A stretch of DNA of 64,000 nt from JACVRW01 sp963728495 (GCA_963728495.1 CAVSKI010000003.1:62001-126000), one strand, 5' to 3'. Counted from the first letter of the stretch, positions 33,080 through 41,719 are shown. Notes: generated from the sequence alone by a model not told the origin. A program made the numbers and translations.

Positions 33080-34068
33080 TCGCTTCCTTCAGTTGTCATT
33101 GGATGCCCTATGGCAGTATCGCGCAGTGACTCGGTGATGCCCCGCGCCTCCTGCGCGGCGAGGATGCCCGCGCCGATCACGCCGGCGTCCGCGCCGCCCT
33201 CGGCGAGGGCGACGGTCACCCGCCGCCAGAGCGCCGGCAGCGCGCGCGAGGCCGCCTCCTGCTCGGCGTCCTCGAGGAAGAGGTGGCTCGCGCGCGAGAC
33301 CCCTCCGCCGATGGCGAGCCGATCGGGCTCGAACACGTTCACGTAGCCGGCGATCGCCACCCCGAGCATGCGGGCGAAGTTGCGGAACACCAGCATGGCG
33401 TCGGGATCGCCTGCCTCGGCCGCCTCCTGAAGGTGGCGTCCGTTGACCTTGCCGTCCTCGCCGATCAACTCCGAGAGCCGGCTTCCGGGCTTGTCCCGGG
33501 CCAGCTCGGTCGCGTCCCGCTCGAGCGCCTGCCCGGAGCAGTAGGCCTCGATGCAGCCGCGGTTGGGGCACGTACCCGGGCACGGCGGCCCATCGGGGTT
33601 GAGCGTGAAGTGCCCCAGCTCGGCGCCCAGGCCGTTGGCCCCCCGAAACGTGAGGCCTCGGGTGACCACACCGCCCCCCACGCCAGTGCCGAGCGTGAGC
33701 ATCACGAGGTCGTTCTCGCCCAGGATGTGGGCCTCGGCCAGCGCGGCGCAGTTGGCGTCGTTGTCGACGAACACGGGCACCCCGAAACGCTGCCCCAGCT
33801 CCTCGCGCAGCGGCACGCCGGTGAGCGGGATGTTCACGCTGGTCTCGACCGTGCCCGTGCCGTAGTCGATCTGCGAGGGGACCCCGACGCCGATCGCCTC
33901 GGGCTCGCCGGTCTGCTCGATCACGCGTTGCACGACGGCCTCCAGGCCATCGAGGAGCGCCTCCGGAGAGTCGGTCACGGTCGAGTCTTCGATCCTGTGG
34001 AGCGCGCGCACGCCCTTCACACCGGCCACCGCGATCTTCGTCCCACCCACATCGACGCCTAGAACCAC
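33076..34068 (-). CDS. ROK-family glucokinase
   Basis: 330 residues. ATP-phosphate motif VVLGVDVGGTKIAVAG, catalytic Asp in VFVDNDANCAALAEAH, GTGVGGGVVTRG, and the ROK zinc motif ELGHFTLNPDGPPCPGTCPN with CIEAYCSG. These features match bacterial ROK glucokinases that feed glucose 6-phosphate into the operon that follows. Start GTG 34068 gives the canonical N-terminus and has AGGA about nine bases upstream; an in-frame GTG at 34107 would add 13 residues. It is the first gene of the roughly 10-kb operon, and its stop overlaps tkt. Confidence 0.9.
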   Translation of the reverse strand: MVLGVDVGGTKIAVAGVKGVRALHRIEDSTVTDSPEALLDGLEAVVQRVIEQTGEPEAIGVGVPSQIDYGTGTVETSVNIPLTGVPLREELGQRFGVPVFVDNDANCAALAEAHILGENDLVMLTLGTGVGGGVVTRGLTFRGANGLGAELGHFTLNPDGPPCPGTCPNRGCIEAYCSGQALERDATELARDKPGSRLSELIGEDGKVNGRHLQEAAEAGDPDAMLVFRNFARMLGVAIAGYVNVFEPDRLAIGGGVSRASHLFLEDAEQEAASRALPALWRRVTVALAEGGADAGVIGAGILAAQEARGITESLRDTAIGHPMTTEGSE

Positions 34069-34359
34069 CGGTGCATTCCTACCCCCGGGGAGCCTCAGAA
34101 GCAACACCGGGCCATGGCACTCCCGCCTAGCGCTCGATCACGGGCCCGGCTCAATGTCATCGTTGGGGCACGGCCCCGGGTTGGTTGATGTGGCCGACCT
34201 GTGGTGGACGCATTGGCGTCCGGGGCCGCTGGTTGGGTCCACGCGATGCGACGGGTCGACTGCGGGTTCCCGCCGGTCGCGTCTGGATGGCAAGGGCTGG
34301 CTGCGACCGACTCGCGCGCCCGCCGTCGCTCGGGATCTTCGGCAGAGCTTGAGGGCGCA

Positions 34360-34830
34360 TCGCCTGAGACCTCGTGCGGCTTGTGCCGCCGAAGCTCAGA
34401 ACCGCCGCCGCGAGGCTCAACGCGCTCGAGCGCGAGCTCGCGGGTCCCGCTGGTCGCCGACTATGCGCCGCAGCTGCTCGAGCTCAAGGGCTGCGGCGTG
34501 CTGATCGCCGCCAAGCTGATTGGTGAGAACGCCGGCGTCGAACGCTTTCGACACGAGGCGCAGCTCGCCCGACTTGCCGGGGTCGCGCCAGTCGACTGCT
34601 AGTCGGGCCAGCAGCGCCGCCATCGACTCAACCGCCATGGCAACCGCGAGCTGAATTCCGCGCTGCACAAGATCGCCGTCGTCCAGGGCCGCTGGGAACC
34701 GAGAGCGCGCGCCTACCTCGGGCGCCGCCAAGCCGAAGGCAAGACCCGCCGCGAGGCACTGCGCTGCCTCAAGCGCCACCTCGCCCGCGTCGTGTTCCGA
34801 CTGCGCCAAGCGAGCAGCCCCCGTCCCGAA
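34360..34830 (+). pseudogene. IS110-family transposase remnant
   Basis: Fragments of the C-terminal Transposase_20 region. A piece reading RLNALERELAG lies in one frame, then LVADYAPQLLELKGCGVLIA, AKLIGENAGVERFRHEAQLA and RLAGVAP in a second. An in-frame TAG (34600-34602) is followed by RRHRLNRHGNRELNSALHKI and EALRCLKRHLARVVFRL. There is at least one frameshift and one stop, and no catalytic DEDD N-terminal domain. No terminal repeats are recognisable. It is the only transposon relic in the window. Confidence 0.8.
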
Positions 34831-34993
34831 CTCGTACTCAAGGTACGCGGCGCAAAGTCCGCGTCCCAGCCTTGGCCTGAGACGCGTCTGGTCCTGGTGC
34901 TCATGCCCGCCCACCGCACCCGCAGGGTGCGACGAGCAGCGGGCTGAGCGCCAGGACTTCGCGAGCGAGATAGCCGTGCTACAACCCGTCGGC

Positions 34994-35299
34994 TCAGCGG
35001 GTCTGGCGGCGCTGTCGTGCGCGCTCTTCTTCTGCCGCGTGTTGTTCGGCTCGCGCGTTGGCTCGCTCCTTGCCAGCTTCGGCAGGCTCACCCAGCTGGT
35101 CGTGCAGATTTGCCAGTTGATCGCCAAGGCTCGCCGCGTGTTCATGTAGGTCGGCTGCTTGTTGCCCGGCGTCCGCGGCGCTGTCTCGAACTCGTCGCTC
35201 GTCGCTCGTCGCGCGCTGGGCTCGGGCCTTGGCTTCCGCGCGCAGCTGTTCCAGAAGCCAAATGCGCTCGACCAGTTGCTGGCGTTTGTCGGGATCCAT
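34994..35299 (-). CDS. Small coiled-coil protein
   Basis: 101 residues, almost entirely charged helix: MDPDKRQQLVERIWLLEQLR, then a heptad-like segment AADLHEHAASLGDQLANLHD and a C-terminal tail of Ala/Glu/Arg. ATG 35299 has GGAGG six bases upstream. No known domain. It is divergent from the hsp20 gene and may share its promoter region. Function unknown; the composition suggests oligomerisation. Confidence 0.65.
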   Translation of the reverse strand: MDPDKRQQLVERIWLLEQLRAEAKARAQRATSDERRVRDSAADAGQQAADLHEHAASLGDQLANLHDQLGEPAEAGKERANARAEQHAAEEERARQRRQTR

Positions 35300-35362
35300 G
35301 CTTGACCTCCTCACCGTGTTGCAGCGGAACCCTTTGAACCTCTATAGCTACCCAGAGGAAAC

Positions 35363-35392
35363 TTGACAACTCATTGACTTAGGTTTTATCAT
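35363..35392 (+). promoter_or_regulatory. Housekeeping-type promoter of hsp20
   Basis: Consensus -35 TTGACA (35363-35368), 18-bp spacer, -10 TATCAT (35387-35392), with the hsp20 ATG 38 bases further on. A direct TTGAC repeat in the spacer may add regulation. No clear CIRCE or HAIR heat-shock operator is seen. An ATG inside the -10 box (35391) is in frame with hsp20 but is unlikely to be used. Confidence 0.6.
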
Positions 35393-35429
35393 GGCCGCCG
35401 TCAAGCGAAGACCAAAGGAGGAGCGACCA

Positions 35430-35894
35430 ATGACTCTTCTAATCAAGCCGGAGCCCTTCTCGCGCGAGGTCGACCGGCTCTTTGACCGCCTATTCGACAC
35501 CCCCGTGCAGGCGCAGCGCTGGGCCCCCGCGATGGACCTGACCGAGGCCGACGACCACTACGTGCTCAAGGCCGACCTACCAGGAGTCGACGACGAGGAC
35601 GTCAGCATCGAGGTCGAGAACGGCCTGCTGACCATCTCCGGCGAGCGCAAGGCCGAACATGAGCGCACAGAGCGCGGCTTCTACCGCATCGAGCGCGCCT
35701 TCGGCCGCTTCCAGCGCCAGCTGACCATGCCCGAGGGCATTGATCCAGACGGCGTGAGCGCGGACTTCGACCGCGGCGTGCTTTCCGTGCGGATCCCGAA
35801 GCCGGAACAGGTCAAGCCCCGCAGAGTCTCGATCGGCACTGGTGACAATGGCGGCAAGCCAACCCTGGAGGGTACGTCCAGCGACGAGCAGTAG
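35430..35894 (+). CDS. Hsp20/alpha-crystallin small heat-shock protein
   Basis: 154 residues. ATP-independent holdase that binds unfolding proteins. The N-terminus MTLLIKPEPFSREVDRLFDR is followed by the alpha-crystallin domain: MDLTEADDHYVLKADLPGVD, VENGLLTISGERKAEHE, FGRFQRQLTMPEGID and the closing DRGVLSVRIPKPE. A C-terminal acidic tail follows; an I-x-I motif is not obvious. ATG 35430 has AAAGGAGGA at ideal spacing. Confidence 0.95.
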   Translation: MTLLIKPEPFSREVDRLFDRLFDTPVQAQRWAPAMDLTEADDHYVLKADLPGVDDEDVSIEVENGLLTISGERKAEHERTERGFYRIERAFGRFQRQLTMPEGIDPDGVSADFDRGVLSVRIPKPEQVKPRRVSIGTGDNGGKPTLEGTSSDEQ

Positions 35895-36093
35895 CGAAGC
35901 CCCCCGGGCGTCGGTGATATCACGCGAAACGTGCGCCCGCGTCGGGCAGTCTGGCCGGCGCGGGCGTCGCCATCTAGCGCTCAACCCAGCCCAGCGAACA
36001 CCTAACTGATCATTGTCTAGCGGGGCATATCTCCCGCTGCGCGAGAAGAACCACGGCCAACCGACTTGACAGAGGAGCTACCGGCGCGTGGCG

Positions 36094-36288
36094 TTACACC
36101 ACCAACTCCATCAGGAGCTCATCCTCCCACTGGCCGTTGTGGTGGCTCAGCGCGGACTTGCGCAACGTCCCGACCGTTCGGAAGCCGACCTTCTCGTAGC
36201 AGCGAATCGCCCGCGCGTTCTGGACCGAAGTGCCCAGCGTGATGCGGTGGTGGCCGCGCTCGTCGAGTAGATGCCGGACGATCGTGCT
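36094..36288 (-). pseudogene. GNAT acetyltransferase C-terminal fragment
   Basis: Only the last about 64 residues of a GNAT (aminoglycoside 6'-acetyltransferase-like) protein: LLDERGHHRITLGTSVQNAR, AIRCYEKVGFRTVGTLRKS, WEDELLMELVV, stop TAA 36096-36094. The acetyl-CoA motif A helix start is missing. At its 5' side it joins directly to the SRPBCC fragment in another frame, so a deletion has fused two unrelated genes. Confidence 0.7.
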
Positions 36289-36628
36289 CCTTGAGCAGCT
36301 CGAAGGTCACCTCGACCTCGGTGGTCCGCGCCGTGTCGGGATCAATTCGAACTTCGGTGAGAGCTGCCAGCCGAGCAGGATGCGCGAGGGCCTGTCCACC
36401 GCCAGCACTCCCCCAGTCGCACTCGGCGCCGGCTTCGTCGCGCTCATGCCAGCGCCTGCCTTCGTGTGCCTCGATGATCGCCTGGGTCGCGGGCCGCTCG
36501 CCGATGTGATGGCTGCTCAGCGGCCACCAGTCGCTGAACTCGTCCACGAAGAGCCCGAAGGCGCGCTCCTGGGAAAGCGGGAGGGTCACCGACTGCCGAA
36601 CCGCGTCGAGTGTGACGTTCTCGGTCAT
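36288..36628 (-). pseudogene. SRPBCC/AHSA1-type domain protein, truncated and frameshifted
   Basis: Start ATG 36628 overlaps the ArsR stop (ATGA), the usual ArsR-SRPBCC pair in which the regulator controls a lipid-binding START-like protein. The N-terminal part is clear: LSQERAFGLFVDEFSDWWPL and IIEAHEGRRWHERDEAGAEC. The next segment reads correctly only in another frame (VLAVDRPSRILLGWQLSP), then the first frame resumes with TTEVEVTFELLKE and stops at the junction with the GNAT fragment. Two compensating shifts plus loss of the C-terminus indicate a decayed gene. Confidence 0.7.
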
Positions 36629-36936
36629 GTTGCTCCCTTCCGCTCCGCCGCCTGCTTGAAGGCGGTGAGCCCATCGCTCCAGAACGAATCGAGGTAGGCG
36701 CGCATGGCCTCCACGCCGCCGAGGTCGACCGCGTACAGGCGCTTGGCGCCGTCGCGCCGGTCGCTCACGAGGCCGGCCTCCTTCAGCACGCGCAGGTGCT
36801 GGGAGACGGCCGGGCGGCTTACGGGCAGTTCGCGCGCGAGCTCCCCGACGGCGATGGGCCCGCGGGCCAGGCACTCGAAGATCGCCCTTCGCGTGGGGTC
36901 CCCGAGCGCATGGAATCCGTTCTGGTAAGTGGGCAC
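36625..36936 (-). CDS. ArsR-family transcriptional regulator
   Basis: 103 residues with a typical winged helix: FHALGDPTRRAIFECLARGP, VGELARELPVSRPAVSQHLR, VLKEAGLVSDRRDGAKRLYA. No metal-binding ELCVCDL motif, so a non-metal subtype of the kind paired with SRPBCC proteins. ATG 36936 is preceded by a palindrome at 36942-36957. The partner gene downstream is broken, leaving the regulator possibly orphaned. Confidence 0.9.
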   Translation of the reverse strand: MPTYQNGFHALGDPTRRAIFECLARGPIAVGELARELPVSRPAVSQHLRVLKEAGLVSDRRDGAKRLYAVDLGGVEAMRAYLDSFWSDGLTAFKQAAERKGAT

Positions 36937-36941
36937 TAACC

Positions 36942-36957
36942 GTAAGTATGGACTTAC
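36942..36957. promoter_or_regulatory. Putative ArsR operator
   Basis: GTAAGT-ATGG-ACTTAC, a perfect 6-bp inverted repeat five bases upstream of the ArsR start. A further GGTAAGT lies at 36924-36930 inside the coding start. Likely autoregulatory site. Confidence 0.55.
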
Positions 36958-36997
36958 CCTTATCGCTCGTCAAGCCGCTGCTGGCACAATCACCGCC

Positions 36998-37024
36998 ATG
37001 AGCCCTCCCGACCTCCGTCCATGA
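36998..37024 (+). other. Eight-residue upstream ORF overlapping the ROK kinase start
   Basis: ATG 36998 reads MSPPDLRP and stops at TGA 37022-37024, overlapping the kinase ATG as ATGA. It may help reinitiation or may be chance. Confidence 0.3.
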
Positions 37025-38007
37025 GCCCCAGCCGCCGCCGCCTCGTGGGCGGTCTCGACCTCGGAGGCACCAAGATCCAGGCCGTCATTCTCGACGGACG
37101 CCGCCAGGTGGTGGCCGAGGCCAAGCGCCCCACGCCCGCGCGCGGCGGAGGCAAGGGCGTGATCAAGGCGCTCGGCGCGACGCTGGCCGAAGTCTGCACC
37201 GACGCGGGGGTTGAAACCCGCCACCTGGCTGGAGTGGGCGTCGGCTCCCCGGGCGCCATCGACGCGCGTCGCGGCGTGGTCAGCGAAGCCCGCAACCTGC
37301 CCGGCGGTGGCGCGCCGATTCGCATGGCCTCCGGCCTCAAACGCCTGACCGGGACGCCGGCCTACATCGACAACGACGTGACCGTGGGAGTCCACGCCGA
37401 GTACGTGCTCGGTGCGGCCCAGAGCGCGAAGTCGCTGCTCGGCGTCTGGTGGGGAACCGGAGTGGGCGGTGGCGTGGTTCTGGACGGCAAGAAGTGGGAG
37501 GGTCGCGGCGCCGCCGGCGAGCTGGGCCACGTGGTGGTCAAGGTGGGCGGCGCGAAGTGCACCTGCGGGCGATTCGGCTGTCTCGAGGCCTACGCCGGCC
37601 GCGGAGCCATGGAGCTGCGCGCCCGCCACCTGCACAAGCGCGGCCACAAGACCGATCTGTTCAAGATCATGGAGAAGCGCGGCCGCACCCGGCTGCAGTC
37701 CGGAGTCTGGGCGCGCGCGCTCGACCACGAGGATCCGATGGCGATCGAGCTGATCGATCGAGCAATCGAGGCGATGGGAGCCGGGATCGCCTCTGCGGTG
37801 AACCTGCTGGACGTGTCGTCGGTGGTGATCGGGGGTGGCCTGGGCACGCGGTTGGGCGAGCCCTACGTGGCGCGCATCCGCGAGGCGATGCAGCCGCATC
37901 TCTTCGTGGACGACAACCCGCCCGTGGTGGCGCTCGCCGCGCTTGGCGACCTGGGCGGAGCAATCGGCGCGGCGCTGCTCGTGCCGCCGGGCCCGCGGAA
38001 GGGCTAG
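37021..38007 (+). CDS. ROK-family sugar kinase
   Basis: 328 residues. VGGLDLGGTKIQAVILDGRR phosphate motif, catalytic Asp in PAYIDNDVTVGVHAEY, GTGVGGGVVLDG, and zinc ligands in ELGHVVVKVGGAKCTCGRFG with CLEAYAG. It is distinct from the kinase at 33076-34068 and more divergent. Substrate could be glucose or another hexose. It is followed on the same strand by a GH15 glycosidase, which would release glucose for it to phosphorylate. ATG 37021 directly follows a short upstream ORF. Confidence 0.85.
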   Translation: MSPSRRRLVGGLDLGGTKIQAVILDGRRQVVAEAKRPTPARGGGKGVIKALGATLAEVCTDAGVETRHLAGVGVGSPGAIDARRGVVSEARNLPGGGAPIRMASGLKRLTGTPAYIDNDVTVGVHAEYVLGAAQSAKSLLGVWWGTGVGGGVVLDGKKWEGRGAAGELGHVVVKVGGAKCTCGRFGCLEAYAGRGAMELRARHLHKRGHKTDLFKIMEKRGRTRLQSGVWARALDHEDPMAIELIDRAIEAMGAGIASAVNLLDVSSVVIGGGLGTRLGEPYVARIREAMQPHLFVDDNPPVVALAALGDLGGAIGAALLVPPGPRKG

Positions 38008-38027
38008 TAGGCGCCGGGATCCCTGCC

Positions 38028-38091
38028 GCCCGGCGCTGCGGGAGCTGCCGCGCGCGGGGTCAGCGTCCATACGACAGCGACCAGGGGTGGA
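38028..38091 (+). repeat. Repeated roughly 65-nt element, copy B (GH15 leader)
   Basis: Lies just after the ROK kinase stop and upstream of the GH15 start. It shares with copy A (57884-57950) a 5' block of 23 bases with 2 mismatches (starting GCCCGGCGCTGCG) and a 3' block CGACAGCGACCAGGGGTGGA (17/20 identical). Downstream similarity (TGTAACGGCGG, GGTTTGCGAGACGCC) may extend the element to about 38143. It could be a structured leader RNA. Confidence 0.45.
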
Positions 38092-38149
38092 GACCGCCGA
38101 CGCGAGCGCCGCCTGTAACGGCGGAGCTGGTTTGCGAGACGCCTTCAAC

Positions 38150-40036
38150 ATGAACGAGACTTCGACCCTGGCAGCAATCACAACGACCCATGCCACCGAT
38201 CGGCCGGACTACCGCCCGGTCGCCGACTACGGCCTGCTCGCGGACTGCAACTCCGCCGCGCTCGTCGATCGCAGCGGATCGATCGACTGGCTGTGCGTGC
38301 CGCGCTACGACAGCGCCGCGGTGCTTTCTCGCATCCTCGATCCCGCTGCCGGCCATTGGTCGATTCGCCCGGCGGAGGCGTTTTCCGGCAAGCGCCGCTA
38401 CCTGCCGGGGACGCTCGTGATCGAGACCGCCTTCACCACGGAGACCGGCCGCGTGCGCCTGACCGACGCCATGGCCTTCGCCGAGGGCCAGCGCGGCCAC
38501 AACCTCGGTTACGACGCTCCGCACGAGCTGCTGCGCCGAGTCGAGGGGATCGAGGGAAGCATGGAGCTGGTCATGGAGTTCGCCCCGCGGCCCGAGTTCG
38601 GGCTTTACCGGCCGCTCATGCGCCTGCTCGACGACGGCGTCCGCACCTTCGGTGGCACGACGCCGCTGCGACTGCGCGCCGGAGTGCCCGTCGAGGCCGA
38701 CGAGGGCTCGACGGTGCGGAGCGCGTTCACGATCGAGGAAGGCGACGGCGTGGGCTTCGCGCTGCGCTGGCTGCCGGTCGAGGCGCAGGACCCGCCGCAG
38801 CCCACCGCCTCCGCCGACGTGGCGGCCCGCATCGAGGACACCGTCGAGGCCTGGCGCTCGTGGGAGGCGGAGCACGACGTCTACGAGGGCTCGCACCGGG
38901 AGCTCGTGCGCCACTCGGCGCGTGTTCTGAAGGGCCTCACATATCGGCCCACGGGGGCGATCGTCGCCGCGCCCACCACCTCGATGCCCGAGACCGTGGG
39001 CGGCGAGCGCAACTGGGACTACCGCTACTCCTGGATCCGCGACTCGTCGCTGACCATCGAGGCGCTCTACATCGGCGCCTGCAGCGACGAGGCCGAGGAG
39101 TTCGTCTCGTTCATGACCAGCGCCGCCGGCGGCCGCGCGAGCGAGGGCTCGCTGCAGATCATGTACGGGATCGGGGGTGAGCACGACCTGACCGAGCGCG
39201 AGCTGCCGCACCTGCGCGGCTGGCGCGACTCGGCTCCGGTGCGAGTGGGCAACGGCGCGTGGAGCCAGGTGCAGCTCGACGTCTATGGCGAGTTGCTCAA
39301 CTCGCTGTGGCTCTACCGCGAGCAGCTCGGCGCTCTGCACCCGGAGATCCAGGCCTTCGTGGCCGATCTCGCCGACACCGCCGCGGCCCGCTGGGGCGAA
39401 CGCGATCAGGGGATGTGGGAGATGCGCGGCGAGCCTCGCCACCACCTCTCCTCCAAGGTGCTGTGCTGGACGGCGCTCGACCGCGCGGTGCGACTCGCCC
39501 CGCGTCTCGGCGAGCACGCCAAGACCGACGAATGGGCCGCCGCGCGCGACGAGATCAAGGCCGCCGTGCTGGAGCGGGGCTGGTCGGAGGCGCGCGGTGC
39601 TTACGCGCAGACCTTCGACTCCGACGAGCTCGATGCCGCGCAGCTGCTGATGCCCATCCTCGGCTTCCTGCCCGCCGACGACGAACGCATGCGGGCCACG
39701 ATCGAGGCGATTGCCGCCAACCTAACCGAGGAAGGGCTCGTGCTGCGCTACCGCAACGAGGAGGGCCTCAACGCCGACGGCCTGACCGGCGAGGAGGGCA
39801 CGTTCGTGATCTGCTCGTTCTGGCTCGTGACCGCGCTCGCCAAGGCCGGTGAGGTGGACCGGGCCAAGCAGCTCTTCGACACGCTCGTGAGCCACGCCAA
39901 CGACCTCGGCCTGATCGCCGAGGAGATCGACACCACCCACGATGAGCTACTGGGAAACTTCCCGCAGGCGTTCAGCCACATCGGGTTGATCGTGGCCGCC
40001 CACGCGATCGATACGGCGAGCGGAGAGGCCGCTTGA
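38150..40036 (+). CDS. GH15 family glycoside hydrolase (trehalase/glucoamylase-like)
   Basis: 628 residues, complete. YRPVADYGLLADCNSAALVD opens the N-terminal domain. GGERNWDYRYSWIRDSSLTI, LQIMYGIGGEHDL, QGMWEMRGEPRHHLSSKVLC (probable catalytic acid region) and GEEGTFVICSFWLVTAL (probable base) mark the catalytic barrel, with LLGNFPQAFSHIGLIVAAH at the end. No signal peptide. It probably degrades trehalose or a malto-oligosaccharide in the cytosol; it differs from the island copy and its truncated relative. ATG 38150 has no strong ribosome-binding site and lies behind a possible structured leader. Confidence 0.9.
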   Translation: MNETSTLAAITTTHATDRPDYRPVADYGLLADCNSAALVDRSGSIDWLCVPRYDSAAVLSRILDPAAGHWSIRPAEAFSGKRRYLPGTLVIETAFTTETGRVRLTDAMAFAEGQRGHNLGYDAPHELLRRVEGIEGSMELVMEFAPRPEFGLYRPLMRLLDDGVRTFGGTTPLRLRAGVPVEADEGSTVRSAFTIEEGDGVGFALRWLPVEAQDPPQPTASADVAARIEDTVEAWRSWEAEHDVYEGSHRELVRHSARVLKGLTYRPTGAIVAAPTTSMPETVGGERNWDYRYSWIRDSSLTIEALYIGACSDEAEEFVSFMTSAAGGRASEGSLQIMYGIGGEHDLTERELPHLRGWRDSAPVRVGNGAWSQVQLDVYGELLNSLWLYREQLGALHPEIQAFVADLADTAAARWGERDQGMWEMRGEPRHHLSSKVLCWTALDRAVRLAPRLGEHAKTDEWAAARDEIKAAVLERGWSEARGAYAQTFDSDELDAAQLLMPILGFLPADDERMRATIEAIAANLTEEGLVLRYRNEEGLNADGLTGEEGTFVICSFWLVTALAKAGEVDRAKQLFDTLVSHANDLGLIAEEIDTTHDELLGNFPQAFSHIGLIVAAHAIDTASGEAA

Positions 40037-40087
40037 GCTAGCGATCGCCGTTCCCGCCCAGATCATCAGTCTCCACCCGATGGAGGG

Positions 40088-40753
40088 TCAAGCGATTTCG
40101 CGGCCGTAGGCCGCGAGAAACACACGCACCGCGCTGTTGACGTAGCGGTCGAGCTCTGCCGGTGCCGGGGCCTCGTCGTGGCCGAGCAGCATGGCCCGGT
40201 TCATCGGAGCGGACATGACCAACCAGTTGAAGTGAGCGGCCGCGAGGAGCGGCTCGTCCACGCGCAGCACGCCGCGCTCGGCCAGGCGCTCGAAGGCTTC
40301 GGCCAGCGCGGCAATCGTACGCTCGGGGCCTTGCTCGTAGAACGTCCGGCCCAGCTCAGGGAAGCGGCCCACTTCGGCGATCACCAGTCGACGTAGCTGC
40401 AGCAGGTGGGGCTGCATCACCGTGGCTACCTGACGTCGTGCCAGGTCGCGGAGATCGGCCTCGACGTCCCCGCTGTCTGTGAGCTTGAGCACCTCGTTGT
40501 GCACAGGGTCGCTGGCTTCGGTGACCGTGCCGAGAACGATCTCGGAGAAGAGCCGTTTCTTGTCGGCGAAGTGCTTGTAGACAGTCTGCTTCGAGACGCC
40601 GGCGAGGGCGGCGATCTCGTCCATGCTCGTGCCCCGGTACCCCTGTTGCAGGAACGCTTTGGTCGCCGCCTGGAGGATCGCCCGGCGCTTGCGGGAGGAC
40701 CGGCCCTCGTCGTGGACGGGGGTTGGTGGGTTGGGCTGTGGCGGGCCGCTCAC
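40088..40753 (-). CDS. TetR-family transcriptional regulator
   Basis: 221 residues. N-terminal helix-turn-helix: KRRAILQAATKAFLQQGYRG, TSMDEIAALAGVSKQTVYKH, FADKKRLFSEIV. The C-terminal ligand domain is helical and ends VNSAVRVFLAAYGREIA, similar to the AefR/TetR_C group. GTG 40753 is divergent from the SMP-30 gene with a palindrome between them, so it probably represses that gene and itself. Confidence 0.9.
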   Translation of the reverse strand: MSGPPQPNPPTPVHDEGRSSRKRRAILQAATKAFLQQGYRGTSMDEIAALAGVSKQTVYKHFADKKRLFSEIVLGTVTEASDPVHNEVLKLTDSGDVEADLRDLARRQVATVMQPHLLQLRRLVIAEVGRFPELGRTFYEQGPERTIAALAEAFERLAERGVLRVDEPLLAAAHFNWLVMSAPMNRAMLLGHDEAPAPAELDRYVNSAVRVFLAAYGREIA

Positions 40754-40774
40754 AATCGCTCGCCTCGAGATAGT

Positions 40775-40789
40775 ACTGTACCGTCCAGT
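40775..40789. promoter_or_regulatory. TetR operator between the divergent TetR and SMP-30 genes
   Basis: ACTGTAC-C-GTCCAGT is a 15-bp palindrome with one mismatch, 21 bases upstream of the TetR start and 6 bases upstream of the SMP-30 start. Its sequence and placement are typical for TetR-type binding sites. Confidence 0.6.
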
Positions 40790-40795
40790 TCTCTG

Positions 40796-41719
40796 ATGGC
40801 CGAGATCGGGACGACAGACCACCTGACACTCGATGGCGTGATGCAGGCGCCGGGGCGGCCGGACGTGCAAGTCCTGATGACCGGCCTCGCGTTCGGCGAG
40901 TCGCCGCGATGGCACGAGGGCCGGCTGTGGTTGTGCAACTGGGGCGCGCAGGAGGTCGTGGCGGTCGATGCGCTCGGCAACAGCGAGGTCGTAACCCGCG
41001 TGCCGACGACGCTTCCATTCTGCATCGATTGGTTGCCCGACGGGCGCCTGCTGATCGTGTGCGGGCCCGAAGGTGTCGTCCTCCGCATGGAGCCCAACGG
41101 GTCGCTGGTCACGCACGCTGACCTGACCGGGCTCTCGGACAAGGGCTTCAACGAGATCGTCGTGGACGGGCGCGGCAACACCTACGTCAACGGTGGTGGC
41201 TTCGACCTGATGGCCGGCGAGGAGTTCGCTCCCGGAATCGTGGCCTTGCTCGGCCCGGGCGGATCAGCTCGGGAGGTGGCCGACGGCATCGCGTTTCCCA
41301 ATGGCATGGCCGTCACGCCCGACAACGCGACGCTGATCGTCGCCGAGTCCTACGCCAAGCGGCTCACGGCCTTCGACATCGCTTCCGACGGCTCGCTCTC
41401 CAACCGGCGGGTTTGGGCCGATCTCGGCGACGGCGTCCCGGACGGGATCTGCATCGATGCCGAGGACGCCGTGTGGTACGCGGACGTTCCCAACAAGCGC
41501 TGCGTTCGCGTCCGCGCGGGCGGCGAGGTACTGCAGACGATCGCGGTCGACCGCGGCTGCTTCGCCTGCATGCTCGGCGGCGCCGACGAAACGACGCTGT
41601 TCATGGTGGCCGCCAAGTGGAATGGTCCGGCGAGCATGACCGGCTCGTCGCCAACGGGCCGCCTGCTGACCGCCCGCGCACCCGCGCCGGGGCGCGGCTG
41701 GCCCCGGCTCAGTTCGTAG
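40796..41719 (+). CDS. SMP-30/gluconolactonase-family protein
   Basis: 307 residues forming a six-bladed propeller of the SGL/LRE family: LAFGESPRWHEGRLWLCNWG (metal-binding Glu), GFNEIVVDGRGNTYVNGGGF (Asn/Asp ligands), VADGIAFPNGMAVTPDNATL and GVPDGICIDAEDAVWYAD (Asp ligand). Members hydrolyse lactones. ATG 40796 lies just downstream of the TetR operator. It overlaps the convergent tatC gene by 11 bases at its end. The natural lactone cannot be predicted; the gene is likely inducible. Confidence 0.88.
   Translation: MAEIGTTDHLTLDGVMQAPGRPDVQVLMTGLAFGESPRWHEGRLWLCNWGAQEVVAVDALGNSEVVTRVPTTLPFCIDWLPDGRLLIVCGPEGVVLRMEPNGSLVTHADLTGLSDKGFNEIVVDGRGNTYVNGGGFDLMAGEEFAPGIVALLGPGGSAREVADGIAFPNGMAVTPDNATLIVAESYAKRLTAFDIASDGSLSNRRVWADLGDGVPDGICIDAEDAVWYADVPNKRCVRVRAGGEVLQTIAVDRGCFACMLGGADETTLFMVAAKWNGPASMTGSSPTGRLLTARAPAPGRGWPRLSS

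Noticed and set aside
35355..35400. HspR (HAIR) or CIRCE operator upstream of hsp20
   Set aside because: The TTGAC repeats are direct, not inverted, and do not fit either consensus; only the promoter was kept.
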